From positions 1 through 25,651 of the IMG/VR virus record IMGVR_UViG_3300003690_000329: a stretch of DNA of 25,651 nucleotides, one strand, 5' to 3'. Shown piece by piece: positions 15,285 to 22,293 of this stretch. Position 1 is the first letter of the stretch. The number at the start of each line of letters is the position of its first letter. The position numbers were made by a program, and so were the translations under genes. Source of the stretch: a virus. The notes below the pieces were generated by a model. It did not search any database. It saw only the letters and a program-made list of their open reading frames with translations, and was not told the DNA's origin.

Positions 15285-15472
15285 ATTCGTTCACCTCCTT
15301 CCGCATATCCCGAAATAGCCTCCCGGCCCCCAGTCATCGCGGCAGTGCATAAACCCAGGTTGTCACGGCGGAGGCATACATGAACTCTTCCGTGGGGATG
15401 CTCTGGTACACATCGCTCGTGGGGGTCGGGAAACTATAAATCAGGAATTATTGTCCGTCCTGTAGCCTTAAA

Positions 15473-16063
15473 TTACCAATGTCCTCGCGATCTGGGTAGG
15501 CGCCGGGTCAATTCCCAGGCATACCCGCTGATATGGCGGCATGGCAACTCCATCCCGGCCACAAAATTCTCATTAGTCCGAACACGAACGTGAACTACGG
15601 ATTCACCCGCAATCACCTCCGCGTAAAACTGGGCCTGGGTCGGCTTCATCGGGGTATCGAAGAATCGGCACAGCACCAGCGTCCTGTTTTTTGCTGCCGG
15701 CCGAACGCACTCCAGCAACTGATCGTGAGGTTGCCATGTAGCGGCCTCGGGATCCGGTTGGTCCAGTAGGGCATGTGCTGCCTCTGATGCTGTCCTGGAG
15801 GGAACCTGAGAGCGTTTAAGCAGACTGGAGAGACTGATGCCCCCGGGCATCGCTTTCTTCTTCGGCAGCTCGATCTTCAGGTGGCCCAGCAGCTCGAGTA
15901 CGCCCGCCTCGGTGTATGCGAGGTGGTTGGACATCAGTGCGTAGTCGGCCATCAGGGTTAGTTCACGTTTCCGGACTGAGCTGATGTGGTCCCTGGCCAG
16001 ACCCAGGACCTCCGAGATCCGCTCTTCACTGTACAGGAACTCTACGGGTTCAGTCATCGTCAA
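15473..16063 (-). CDS. HTH-containing conserved phage protein, 196 aa
   Basis: The N-terminal 50 residues (EERISEVLGLARDHISSVRK and a second helix with LAYTEAGVLELLGHL) fit an HTH DNA-binding domain. A Ser/Pro/Ala-rich linker follows. The C-terminal part (NRTLVLCRFFDTP, VVHVRVRTNENFVAGMELPC, RRLPRSRGHW) looks like a compact domain I associate with conserved phage proteins of unknown role. The start overlaps the end of the membrane protein gene as ATGA. Regulation, replication control or small-terminase-like function are all possible. The sequence alone does not decide. Confidence 0.65.
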   Translation of the reverse strand: MTMTEPVEFLYSEERISEVLGLARDHISSVRKRELTLMADYALMSNHLAYTEAGVLELLGHLKIELPKKKAMPGGISLSSLLKRSQVPSRTASEAAHALLDQPDPEAATWQPHDQLLECVRPAAKNRTLVLCRFFDTPMKPTQAQFYAEVIAGESVVHVRVRTNENFVAGMELPCRHISGYAWELTRRLPRSRGHW

Positions 16064-16305
16064 CGGCCTTTAGCTGGAATTCTGTCCGGAGGTGTTGCAA
16101 ACGTACCTGGCCGCCGGTTTGAGCGTCTTGACCCCCCCCGACCGCGAGACCTTCCAGCGACCCGAATCAACGATCCTCCGAGAGCCAAACGAGGCCCGAG
16201 ACCGGACCCCGAATCGACACTCCTGATCCTGCGGAGACACATCAGGGCCCACATCAACAGGCCCGATCCCAAGCAAATACCGGCAGTGATCAGGTGATTC
16301 GACAT
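16060..16305 (-). CDS. Single-TM small membrane protein, 81 aa
   Basis: The N-terminus has one predicted membrane segment (HLITAGICLGSGLLMWALMC), immediately followed by RRIR, so the C-terminal Arg/Gly-rich tail is probably cytoplasmic. The start overlaps the stop of the 229-aa gene and the stop overlaps the next start. Such tight coupling supports expression. It could be a holin-like or superinfection-exclusion type protein, but it is not next to any lysin gene, so no function is assigned. Confidence 0.55.
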   Translation of the reverse strand: MSNHLITAGICLGSGLLMWALMCLRRIRSVDSGSGLGPRLALGGSLIRVAGRSRGRGGSRRSNRRPGTFATPPDRIPAKGR

Positions 16306-16994
16306 CAGCTACGCACCTCCTGGCCGGCCACTGGATCCGGCTCGTCCTGGGCCCTGGCTGCATCGTCCTCGGTGATCAGCAGCTCGGTCACATCGATTGC
16401 CTTTTGTCCGGATTCCTCGCCGGATAAATCCATCGTCTCGGCATGCGTCCGCAGATCCTCAAGGTACGCGATCAACTCGCTATGTCCTGGGCCGGCATCG
16501 GTGGACTCGACACGCACCGTGGCGCCACCAGTGAGCAGTTCGCTTTTATCTACTAGGATGCCCAGTATGATCGCCAGATCCTTGGGAGCGATACGACTTG
16601 CCTTCCACTCAGCGAGCTCGGCCTCAGTCGGATTCTCGGGCAGCACATTGGACAGCCGGGCCAAGGCATCCGTGATTTCCTCCACGCACAACTGGGCCGC
16701 ACCTCGCATGCTACCACCCAGCCTCTCTTTTAGTGTGCTTATAGCCGGCGCCTCGGCAGTGCGTACTGCCATCACCGTCCCGTGCGCCACCTGCAACCGG
16801 TCCTTGATGTAGCGAACCGAGTGGTTGTGCCCCAACATCATGGCGATCTGAGCGTACTTCACTGGGTCACGCACGGCCAGGCGTTCACCTGTATACTCTC
16901 CAGACTTCTGGATATTCCAGGCCAGTACACCATCATCGATATCCTCATCTGCGATCAGCGGGAGCTGCTGGGCTGTCAGGGCAGTCGAGGTCAT
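16305..16994 (-). CDS. HTH-type phage protein, 229 aa
   Basis: An HTH-like stretch (YAQIAMMLGHNHSVRYIKDR, then LQVAHGTVMAVR) is followed by long helices. One ends SRIAPKDLAIILGILVDKSELLTGGATVRV, a signature I associate with phage DNA-binding proteins of the small-terminase or HTH-regulator type. The C-terminus is acidic. The start overlaps the excisionase-like gene by 4 nt (ATGA). It is far from TerL (about 6 kb), so a TerS assignment would be unusual. Regulator or DNA-binding factor is the safer call. Confidence 0.6.
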   Translation of the reverse strand: MTSTALTAQQLPLIADEDIDDGVLAWNIQKSGEYTGERLAVRDPVKYAQIAMMLGHNHSVRYIKDRLQVAHGTVMAVRTAEAPAISTLKERLGGSMRGAAQLCVEEITDALARLSNVLPENPTEAELAEWKASRIAPKDLAIILGILVDKSELLTGGATVRVESTDAGPGHSELIAYLEDLRTHAETMDLSGEESGQKAIDVTELLITEDDAARAQDEPDPVAGQEVRS

Positions 16995-17206
16995 GTCCCG
17001 ACCTTCATTCGTTCTACATAGCGGTCCACATCGTTCCTCTTCATGCGGACGACTTTGGCCGACAGCTTGTAGGTGGGATAGAGGCCGATGCGTCCGCGAC
17101 TCCGGCGCCCGGAACGCATGAGATTAAAAACAGTGGATCGCGACACACCCAGGTAGCTCGCAACATCCAGCGGTGACATCCAGTCAGACGTAGAGATCGT
17201 CGGCAC
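16991..17206 (-). CDS. xis: Excisionase / AlpA-like DNA-binding protein, about 71 aa
   Basis: DWMSPLDVASYLGVSRSTVF followed by a basic turn and wing (NLMRSGRRSRGRIGLYP) and NDVDRYVERM matches the small MerR-like excisionase fold with its typical Asp-Trp start. I give GTG at 17206 as start because it retains the conserved DW. ATG at 17179 (62 aa) is possible, and neither has a strong ribosome binding site. The frame is open further upstream, but that stretch lies in A/T-rich regulatory DNA. It is divergent to the integrase with 130 bp between, the standard int/xis arrangement. It would bend DNA and direct Int towards excision, and may repress int or its own operon. Confidence 0.72.
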   Translation of the reverse strand: MPTISTSDWMSPLDVASYLGVSRSTVFNLMRSGRRSRGRIGLYPTYKLSAKVVRMKRNDVDRYVERMKVGT

Positions 17207-17270
17207 AGTCCAGATCAGTACAAAGTCTGGTTTGATGCCGCAAGAATAAAAACGAAAAAAAAACACCGAA

Positions 17271-17309
17271 GGGGTTGACAGCATAAGCAGGTTATGTAAT
17301 AAGAACCCC
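17271..17309. promoter_or_regulatory. Candidate int promoter with nested inverted repeats
   Basis: A perfect -35 hexamer TTGACA (17275-17280) is followed after 16 nt by TAATAA (17297-17302) on the plus strand, 35 nt before the int ATG (ribosome binding site GGAGG at 17324-17328). Within the spacer, CATAA-GCAGG-TTATG is an inverted repeat (17282-17296). GGGGTT and AACCCC (17271-17276 and 17304-17309) form an outer pair. Such symmetry over a promoter suits a repressor or Xis binding site. A long T tract on the minus strand lies at 17256-17264. Confidence 0.55.
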
Positions 17310-17336
17310 GAACTAAAAACAACGGAGGCATACAAC

Positions 17337-18566
17337 ATGACGCATACAGAGCAATACAAATTAGTCCCGGTGACGGACTCGCGCAACAAGCGCATCCCTA
17401 ACCTGTTTAAGCGCAACGGGACGTACTACCTGCAAGCCACGATCAACGGCACACGGTATCTACGATCCGTTCCGCACGATACCCAGACCGAGGCTCGGTC
17501 CTGGGTGAAGGCATTCATCAGGACTGCGAAGGAAGCGCGTTCCGATGGTCTACAGGCCCTTGAGGACTCGAAGGCGAAGACGGCATACCCTACGCTAGGG
17601 CGCCTCTTCGACCTCTATATAGATGCCTCGGCAAAACGCCGGGCCACTGAGGATGGGCGGCCACTGGAATCCACCGTGAAGCGCAACATCGCTCAACTGC
17701 GTAATGTCGTCAGTCAGGCCACTGGCCTCGAGAACGGCAAGGTTGCCGAATTCTCGACAGAGAAGCTGACCGACGACCTGGTCGATGTCTACGTTCAGAA
17801 GGTCGTGGAGGAGGCCGGCGATAACCATCTGCTCCAGCAGAAGTACCGCAACACGGCCGCATCGACTCTTCGCCAGGCCAAAAGCGTGTTCGCCAAATGG
17901 GTGGTCCACTACTACTCGAAGGCCGGTGTGAAATTGCCGCCAGGCATCGATTCATTCCTGACGCATGGTCCGGTGATACGCCGCAAAAAGTACCAGTTGC
18001 CGCCGAAAGCACTGATCAACACCACCCTGGCCGAAGCGCAAAAGCTGAAAGAAACGCGCCCGGATCTGTACCTCATCTTCCTGCTCTGCTACCACACTGG
18101 TCTGCGAGCCGGCGAGGCTGCAGCGGCTCGGTGGGAGTGGCTCGAGGATGTGGGAGTGGACGGTAACACCCATCGTTGCATCTCGATTAAGGCGCGGGAG
18201 TATTGGAAGGGCGCAAAAAACCATGTGTCCCACAAACCCCCGCTGACGGATGCGATCTGGGATGAGTTTCAGGCGCTCAAGCCGGCCGAGGCCGGCGACC
18301 TGGACTTCATTCTGCCGCCCGACACACCGACCGGCCGCGCCAACCTGATCGGCCGCACCTTTTCATCCTGGCTCAACTCAATTGGATGGAGCGATTACGG
18401 CAAGTCGGCGCACGAGCTACGCAAACTGGCCGGCTCGATCTGGTACACCAAAGTGGACCTGAAGTGGGCCGCATCCTGGCTCGGAGATAACCTGCAGACG
18501 GTATACGATTACTATGCCGATCTGACCGAGCAGCATGCGCCAGTCGATCTGTCCAAGCTGGACTAA
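17337..18566 (+). CDS. int: Tyrosine site-specific recombinase (phage integrase)
   Basis: This 409-aa protein has the order arm-binding region, SAM-like core-binding domain (about 85-200) and catalytic domain. R257 lies in HTGLRAGEAAAARW, K294 in WKGAKNHVSHK is a candidate catalytic Lys, H359-E-L-R362 is in AHELRKLAGS, and the nucleophile is Y393 in TVYDYYADL. The usual LGH motif reads LGD (D384), replacing the second His/Trp position, a change seen in some phage integrases. It integrates and excises the phage genome at attP/attB with Xis. ATG at 17337 has GGAGG 8 nt upstream. A likely attP lies about 3.6 kb downstream rather than beside it. Confidence 0.9.
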   Translation: MTHTEQYKLVPVTDSRNKRIPNLFKRNGTYYLQATINGTRYLRSVPHDTQTEARSWVKAFIRTAKEARSDGLQALEDSKAKTAYPTLGRLFDLYIDASAKRRATEDGRPLESTVKRNIAQLRNVVSQATGLENGKVAEFSTEKLTDDLVDVYVQKVVEEAGDNHLLQQKYRNTAASTLRQAKSVFAKWVVHYYSKAGVKLPPGIDSFLTHGPVIRRKKYQLPPKALINTTLAEAQKLKETRPDLYLIFLLCYHTGLRAGEAAAARWEWLEDVGVDGNTHRCISIKAREYWKGAKNHVSHKPPLTDAIWDEFQALKPAEAGDLDFILPPDTPTGRANLIGRTFSSWLNSIGWSDYGKSAHELRKLAGSIWYTKVDLKWAASWLGDNLQTVYDYYADLTEQHAPVDLSKLD

Positions 18567-18576
18567 AAGGATAATC

Positions 18577-18603
18577 GGGCGCCGGGATTGTCTCCCGGTG
18601 CCC
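18577..18603 (+). terminator. Hairpin after int
   Basis: GGGCGCCGGGA and TCCCGGTGCCC form an 11-bp stem with one G-U pair and a 5-nt loop. It starts 11 nt after the int stop. No U tract follows, so it may reduce read-through or mark an RNA end rather than act as a classical intrinsic terminator. Confidence 0.55.
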
Positions 18604-18624
18604 CCAACAGAACGGAGAAATGAC

Positions 18625-18828
18625 ATGGACTACAGACTGATCATAATAACGAATGAAAGCGGATCGGAGGAAATCGTAATTTTCCTGGATGTCGAAAATG
18701 AGGTGCCGTTCGTACATGCGGCCGACTTTTGCCGCCCACACCAAACGGTAGAATTCGACGGGAAGATCACGATAGAGGGTGAGCTGCCATCTGGCTTCCC
18801 GCTCAACCACAACTTGGTCAGGGAATAA
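18625..18828 (+). CDS. Hypothetical protein, 67 aa
   Basis: ATG at 18625 follows GGAGA about 7 nt upstream. I rejected a longer upstream frame because it would overlap int. The protein begins MDYRLIIITNESGSEEIVIF and continues with strand-rich acidic sequence, ending LPSGFPLNHNLVRE. It is the first of a plus-strand train of short early-type genes. No family is recognised. Confidence 0.65.
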   Translation: MDYRLIIITNESGSEEIVIFLDVENEVPFVHAADFCRPHQTVEFDGKITIEGELPSGFPLNHNLVRE

Positions 18829-18853
18829 CCCCACAACAACACGGAGAACGAAC

Positions 18854-19093
18854 ATGTCAGCAATCGTAATCATAAATACAAGCCACGATCTGTTTGGAGA
18901 CGATCCAGGCCCGGAGGTTGCGCGGATCCTGCGAGGTTTGGCCGACGAGATCGATAAGGGTGCCGAGACGGCCGATATCTTCCACCCTGACGGCCAGCAG
19001 GTAGGCCGGCTGGAGATCCTTCCGCACAATGACAAGACAGAGGTTGCGGCGGCCACGGACGAGGACCTCTTAGGTTTACCGGGCCACAATTGA
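18854..19093 (+). CDS. Hypothetical acidic protein, 79 aa
   Basis: ATG at 18854 follows an ACGGAGAAC ribosome binding site. The product has a hydrophobic first strand (MSAIVIINTSHDLFGDD), then GPEVARILRGLADEIDKGAE, a helix-rich acidic segment. It is overall strongly acidic, a feature common in small phage antagonists of DNA-binding host proteins, but that is only a suggestion. No family is recognised. Confidence 0.65.
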   Translation: MSAIVIINTSHDLFGDDPGPEVARILRGLADEIDKGAETADIFHPDGQQVGRLEILPHNDKTEVAAATDEDLLGLPGHN

Positions 19094-19209
19094 TCGGCCC
19101 TACAATGGGCCTGAGAGCCCCCAGGATCAACGCGAGGACGACGACCTGCCGGATACACTACCTTGGGGTGGTCGGGCCCTCACGAGGAACCTGAACAGGA
19201 GAACACGAA

Positions 19210-19404
19210 ATGAGTAAATCACTGATCAATAAATCGAACGTCCGCAAATACGCATTGGACTATGCGGCCGTGAATCGGCCGGCAAACCGGTTCACACGGA
19301 TCTCGGAGGATGTGTACCCGCATGTCGAGGCGGCGGTGATCCAAGCCCTGGAGCGCCTGGTCCGATCCCACCCATCGACGGGTCGCACGATCTCGGCTAA
19401 ATGA
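19210..19404 (+). CDS. Histone-fold-like small protein, 64 aa
   Basis: The start at 19210 has AGGAG about 10 nt upstream. The sequence reads helix 1 (SNVRKYALDYAAV), then RFTRISEDVYPHVEAAVIQALERLV as a long central helix, then a turn HPSTGRTISAK. Spacing and key positions (an N-terminal small helix, R-x-S start of the central helix, GRT-x-S/T-A after it) resemble short bacterial histone-fold proteins of 58-65 residues, with the last helix cut short. The resemblance is my own alignment by eye. If correct it would dimerise and bind DNA. A generic conserved small phage protein is the fallback. Confidence 0.6.
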   Translation: MSKSLINKSNVRKYALDYAAVNRPANRFTRISEDVYPHVEAAVIQALERLVRSHPSTGRTISAK

Positions 19405-19450
19405 GCAGGTAAATCGTGAGTATTTCCGTTTGATCAAAAAAGAATGGAGA

Positions 19451-19576
19451 ATGATGTCTGCTGAACAGATAGAAATGCTACAGATTGGATTAGGCAGTAT
19501 CTGCCTGATTATCGCATACCGGATAGGTGTGTGGCTGGAGAACGAGAACGAGAAACAGAAAAACAGGGAGGAATGA
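19451..19576 (+). CDS. Very small membrane protein, 41 aa
   Basis: An ATG at 19451 (or 19454, which has better spacing from GGAGA) opens a 41-codon frame. Residues 10-29 (LQIGLGSICLIIAYRIGVWL) form one hydrophobic helix and the tail is charged (ENENEKQKNREE). The stop is 2 nt before the next start. Small one-helix phage proteins often affect membrane processes such as superinfection exclusion or lysis timing. No function can be assigned. Confidence 0.55.
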   Translation: MMSAEQIEMLQIGLGSICLIIAYRIGVWLENENEKQKNREE

Positions 19577-19578
19577 TA

Positions 19579-19956
19579 ATGCCACATTGGGCTCACCTAT
19601 ATCAGGTCAAAGAATATGCCGAACAGGCCGCCAGAAATACTGAAGAGTGGGGGGATGAGCCCCATGTCTTCGGATCCGCAAATGAACCGGACGACATTAC
19701 ACCACCATTCCCGTTCGACTACCTCGGACCATACACACCCAGTGGCTGGATCGAGATTGCGAACCGGAATATACACTTCGGTCCAGGGCAAGATACTGCG
19801 GACTCAAGCAGGTCAGGAGTCGGCTCGCTGAAGCAGCTCACGGCCCATATTCGCACATTGTGGGCCGAGCATCCGGACTGGGGCTATGGACTGATCCGGA
19901 TTGATCTAGACCTTATTGTGGTCGGTGTGTACCGGCGCAAAGTCAAAGGTGAATAA
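19579..19956 (+). CDS. Hypothetical protein, 125 aa
   Basis: ATG at 19579 is preceded by AGGGAGGA at ideal distance. The sequence has Trp/Pro/Tyr-rich segments (TPPFPFDYLGPYTPSGWIEI) and a C-terminal strand pair (GYGLIRIDLDLIVVGVYRRK). It looks like a compact globular protein with no membrane helix or known motif. It is followed by a short palindromic hairpin (GCCGGC-TG-GCCGGC, 19966-19979). Confidence 0.65.
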   Translation: MPHWAHLYQVKEYAEQAARNTEEWGDEPHVFGSANEPDDITPPFPFDYLGPYTPSGWIEIANRNIHFGPGQDTADSSRSGVGSLKQLTAHIRTLWAEHPDWGYGLIRIDLDLIVVGVYRRKVKGE

Positions 19957-19991
19957 TCACATAACGCCGGCTGGCCGGCAGAAGGGAATCA

Positions 19992-20237
19992 ATGAAGAAG
20001 AGACTAGCTAAGAAAATACTGACCAACCCTGGCAAATATTCATGGTACCAGACCCGAGAGGCCATCACGAAACTCCTGCGCCGCCGCAAGTGGGGTCATC
20101 GCGAGAAGGCCACTGCCCGGGGAATCCTGTACGATCTCGAGGTTGGCAACCTCCAGGATTTAGCGAGCGGGAAAGTGCGTCCAAGAAAATGGTCTGATTC
20201 TTCCTGGTGGAGCGTCTTGCGGGGAAGAAGTAGATGA
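19992..20237 (+). CDS. Hypothetical basic protein, 81 aa
   Basis: The protein is strongly basic (MKKRLAKKILTNPGKYSWYQ and ITKLLRRRKWGHREKATARG), rich in Trp/Arg, and ends WWSVLRGRSR. The stop overlaps the next start as ATGA. The composition suggests nucleic acid binding. No family is recognised. Confidence 0.6.
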   Translation: MKKRLAKKILTNPGKYSWYQTREAITKLLRRRKWGHREKATARGILYDLEVGNLQDLASGKVRPRKWSDSSWWSVLRGRSR

Positions 20238-20449
20238 TCAATAATCGATTCTGCGTTGGAGTCATTCATAAAGACGACCTCTACGCTCACACGATAGGCC
20301 GAATGATGGAGCGTCAACACGCCGAGACCGATAACGAAGTCGAGGTGGCCGTTAAAGAAATCAAGGAACGTCACGGGGGAAGCGGTCATACCCTCCGGGT
20401 GCATGACTACCTGCTATTCGGTGGCGGCATCCGTGACGAGGTGCTTTGA
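20234..20449 (+). CDS. Hypothetical protein, 71 aa
   Basis: It starts ATG at 20234 inside the end of the basic gene (ATGA). It has a strand-helix pattern (CVGVIHKDDLYAHTIGRM, then EVAVKEIKERHGG) and ends with LLFGGGIRDEVL. Its TGA overlaps the next ATG (TGATG). No recognisable domain is present. Confidence 0.55.
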   Translation: MINNRFCVGVIHKDDLYAHTIGRMMERQHAETDNEVEVAVKEIKERHGGSGHTLRVHDYLLFGGGIRDEVL

Positions 20450-20691
20450 TGATGGGCAATGACAAGGTTGTATGCCCGTACTGCGGCGAGAAAATAGGAT
20501 ACAAAGTGATGGCAAAACAGCTCGGCCAAATTACCGGGCGGCTCGGCGGCCAGGCATCGAAGCGCACGATCACACCCGAACAACAGGCCAAGATGCAAGC
20601 TGCCAGAAAGTGGCGAGCCGAGAATCGGGAGATAATCGAGGAGCGCCAGAGAGAGCACTGGCGCAAGGCAAAGGAGAGAGGAATCATATGA
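20449..20691 (+). CDS. Cys-motif protein with a copy of the KWRAENRE repeat, 80 aa
   Basis: Near the N-terminus VVCPYCGEKIGY has one CxxC pair, half of a zinc ribbon. The middle has GQITGRLGGQASKRTITPEQ. The C-terminal 25 residues (ARKWRAENREIIEERQREHW) contain the same 15-residue motif repeated eight times in the gene at 20893. ATG at 20449 or 20452 may be used. Sharing a module with the downstream repeat gene suggests duplication or a common partner. Confidence 0.6.
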   Translation: MMGNDKVVCPYCGEKIGYKVMAKQLGQITGRLGGQASKRTITPEQQAKMQAARKWRAENREIIEERQREHWRKAKERGII

Positions 20692-20900
20692 CTGAATTCA
20701 GTGAAATTAAACCCGATGGATCAGTGAAGCATATCAGGTCGCTCAAGCAGTCAAGCATGCTCAAGTGCCCCCACTGCATCATGGTTCCGGAGCATTACCG
20801 CACCGACGAGAGTTGTCGATGTGACGACCCAGAGCACACAGAGATGTCGGAGTGGGGATATGCCTGGGATGGTAGCCGCTGGATTTCTGACGATGACTGA
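20688..20900 (+). CDS. Cys/His-rich small protein, 70 aa
   Basis: ATG at 20688 (AGGAGAGAGG upstream) overlaps the previous stop as ATGA. The pattern CPHC, then ESCRCDDPEH could bind a zinc ion, and the C-terminus is aromatic and acidic (WGYAWDGSRWISDDD). It is probably a small zinc-binding protein of unknown role. Confidence 0.6.
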   Translation: MTEFSEIKPDGSVKHIRSLKQSSMLKCPHCIMVPEHYRTDESCRCDDPEHTEMSEWGYAWDGSRWISDDD

Positions 20901-21534
20901 GACTCCCGGTGAAGCAAAGAAGAGGAGGCGGAAGGCAGCGAATAGAAAGTACCGAGCCAAGAATCGGGAGAAAAGCCTGGAGTACGAGAGAAAGTACCGA
21001 GCCGAGAATCGGGAGGCTGATGGCGGATTTAAAGAGCGGGAGAGACAGAGAAAGTACCGAGCCGAGAATCGGGAGAAATTGCTGGATTCGAAACGCAAGC
21101 ACTACGCCGCGAATCGGGAGGAAGTGCTGGAGAAACAGAGAAAGTACCGAGCCGAGAATCGGGAGAAAGTGCGGGCTCGCGTCCGCAAGTGGCGAGCCGC
21201 GAATCCGGAGAAAACGCGGGCGGGCGAGCGCAGGTACCGCGCCGGGCATCGGGAGAAATTGCGGGAGGTTGCGCGCAAGTACCGCGCCGCGCATCCGGAG
21301 GTTGCAGAAAGGAAAAAATTAAAGTGGATGGCAGACCGGCGAGATGTGACTGATTCCTATATTCGCATATTAATTTCGAACAATGCTGACCATCGGTTCC
21401 CCGCGTCAGCAATTCCGGATGAGTTGATACAATTAAAAAGAGCGCATGTGCTGCTCCAGCGTAAGTTAGATCCCAAGGGTCAGTTTCGTGAGCAAAACAG
21501 CAACACAAAACAAAACAACAAGGAGAGAGAGTAA
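20893..21534 (+). CDS. 15-residue-repeat phage protein, 213 aa
   Basis: I chose ATG at 20893, which overlaps the upstream stop. The centre has eight units of pattern RKYRAENREK-x5 (one unit has five extra residues), highly basic and helical. Such KxRxxNxEK arrays occur in accessory phage proteins. The C-terminal domain (DVTDSYIRILISNNADHRFP, then IPDELIQLKRAHVLLQRKL) resembles the tail found on other phage repeat proteins. The repeats may form a long basic helix that binds nucleic acid. Because the DNA repeat period is a multiple of three, other frames are open here too and should not be mistaken for genes. Confidence 0.7.
   Translation: MTETPGEAKKRRRKAANRKYRAKNREKSLEYERKYRAENREADGGFKERERQRKYRAENREKLLDSKRKHYAANREEVLEKQRKYRAENREKVRARVRKWRAANPEKTRAGERRYRAGHREKLREVARKYRAAHPEVAERKKLKWMADRRDVTDSYIRILISNNADHRFPASAIPDELIQLKRAHVLLQRKLDPKGQFREQNSNTKQNNKERE
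20944..21303. repeat. DNA repeats encoding the 15-residue units
   Basis: The block AGAAAGTACCGAGCCGAGAA and close variants recurs about every 45 bp (one interval is 60 bp). Some copies are identical over more than 20 bp, suggesting recent unequal recombination or slippage. Confidence 0.9.
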
Positions 21535-21791
21535 TGCCGAACGAAAGAGTAAAATCCCTAAGCGAACTGCGAGACAAGGTTTTGGACAGCCTCGTCAAAG
21601 TCGAAACGGACACGCGATACTGTGCACAGGCGCACGAGATTGGAAACCTGGCCGGCAAGGTGGTCCAGATGTGCGTTCTGCATCTGAAGAGGTCAGAAAT
21701 GAACAAGGAGAAGTCGGACGGGACCTGGGACGAATTCATTAGTGGCAACTCGGGCCAGAAGGCACTGCCACCAGCGAAGAAGGGATCGTAA
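21534..21791 (+). CDS. Hypothetical protein, 85 aa
   Basis: The start follows a strong AAGGAGAGAG motif. The protein is helical (SLSELRDKVLDSLVKVETDT, then EIGNLAGKVVQMCVLHLKRS) and ends in a flexible tail (ALPPAKKGS). Similar small helical proteins occur in the accessory regions of phages. Its stop overlaps the next start as TAATG. Confidence 0.6.
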   Translation: MPNERVKSLSELRDKVLDSLVKVETDTRYCAQAHEIGNLAGKVVQMCVLHLKRSEMNKEKSDGTWDEFISGNSGQKALPPAKKGS

Positions 21792-22045
21792 TGACAATAC
21801 CTAATATCACCACCCTGGAACTCGCGAGCCTGGAGGAGTGTCAGTCCCCTGCAGCCTGGAGGGCGGCAGCCGACAAGATCAAGGTCGCCCGAGGTGGGGA
21901 GTATCCACCAGACTGGTGGTCGAGGGTGAAGGAGAGTGGGCTGATGGACCGGGTGGTAGCCAGGTGGGACGGAGACTCGAACCTTAAAACCCAGGTACTA
22001 TTCCCGCAAGCATTATACGGGAGAGGGCATGACATATGGCGATGA
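21791..22045 (+). CDS. Hypothetical protein, 84 aa
   Basis: It is read by TAATG coupling from the previous gene. It has a helical centre (SLEECQSPAAWRAAADKIKV) and a Trp/Gly-rich end (YPPDWWSRVKESG). No family is recognised. It is the last plus-strand gene before the convergent intergenic region and candidate attP. Confidence 0.6.
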   Translation: MTIPNITTLELASLEECQSPAAWRAAADKIKVARGGEYPPDWWSRVKESGLMDRVVARWDGDSNLKTQVLFPQALYGRGHDIWR

Positions 22046-22286
22046 ATTTGATGTATGATTTGATGTAACCCAGTGTGATACGAGCTGTACTCATCTGTAC
22101 TCATCTGGATCTATTATCGGGGTATCTGTTGATTAAACGTGGGGAATCGTTGGAAAACCTAACGGAACGTCTGATTTGTAATCACGGCCCTACTGACTCT
22201 TAATCAGACTGTAGGTCAATGATTACGCAGTAAAAGCGGGGTGGCCCGAATAGCTGATGTGCAGTTTGATGTGTGATGTGATGCAG
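22046..22286. other. Candidate attP with lysine-tRNA-like core
   Basis: The 248-bp gap between convergent genes has no convincing ORF or complete tRNA. The core at 22193-22207, CTGACTCTTAATCAG, is a 4-bp inverted repeat around CTCTTAA. That matches the anticodon stem-loop of a tRNA-Lys(CUU), and the 7-nt spacing suits a tyrosine-recombinase crossover. Outer arms CCTAC/GTAGG (22189-22215) and GTAATCA/TGATTAC (22178-22226) enclose it. TTTGATGT occurs at 22047-22054, 22059-22066 and 22265-22272, like arm sites on both sides. A 10-bp tandem (CTGTACTCAT, 22085-22104) is also present. Confidence 0.5.
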
Positions 22287-22293
22287 AGATGCA

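Noticed and set aside
15301-15472. Short minus-strand frame ending TTWVYALPR
   Set aside because: The fragment reads protein-like but has no ATG or usable ribosome binding site except for a 15-codon stub, so I could not support a gene.
18373-19158. 261-codon minus-strand frame opposite the int end and first accessory genes
   Set aside because: It overlaps int and two short genes with proper ribosome binding sites. Its product has no coherent domain, so it is antisense noise.
20909-21322. Open plus-strand frame with repeated STEPRIGR units
   Set aside because: It is a shadow of the 15-residue-repeat gene. The DNA period is a multiple of three, so alternative frames remain open and also look repetitive.
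21029-21748. Long minus-strand open frame opposite the repeat gene
   Set aside because: It is antisense to three well-placed plus-strand genes and consists of the mirrored repeat. No ribosome binding site or protein-like C-terminus is present.
22160-22230. Possible complete tRNA gene
   Set aside because: Only an anticodon-arm-like stem-loop is present. There is no T arm with GTTCRA, no D arm and no acceptor stem, so an attachment-site core is the better reading.
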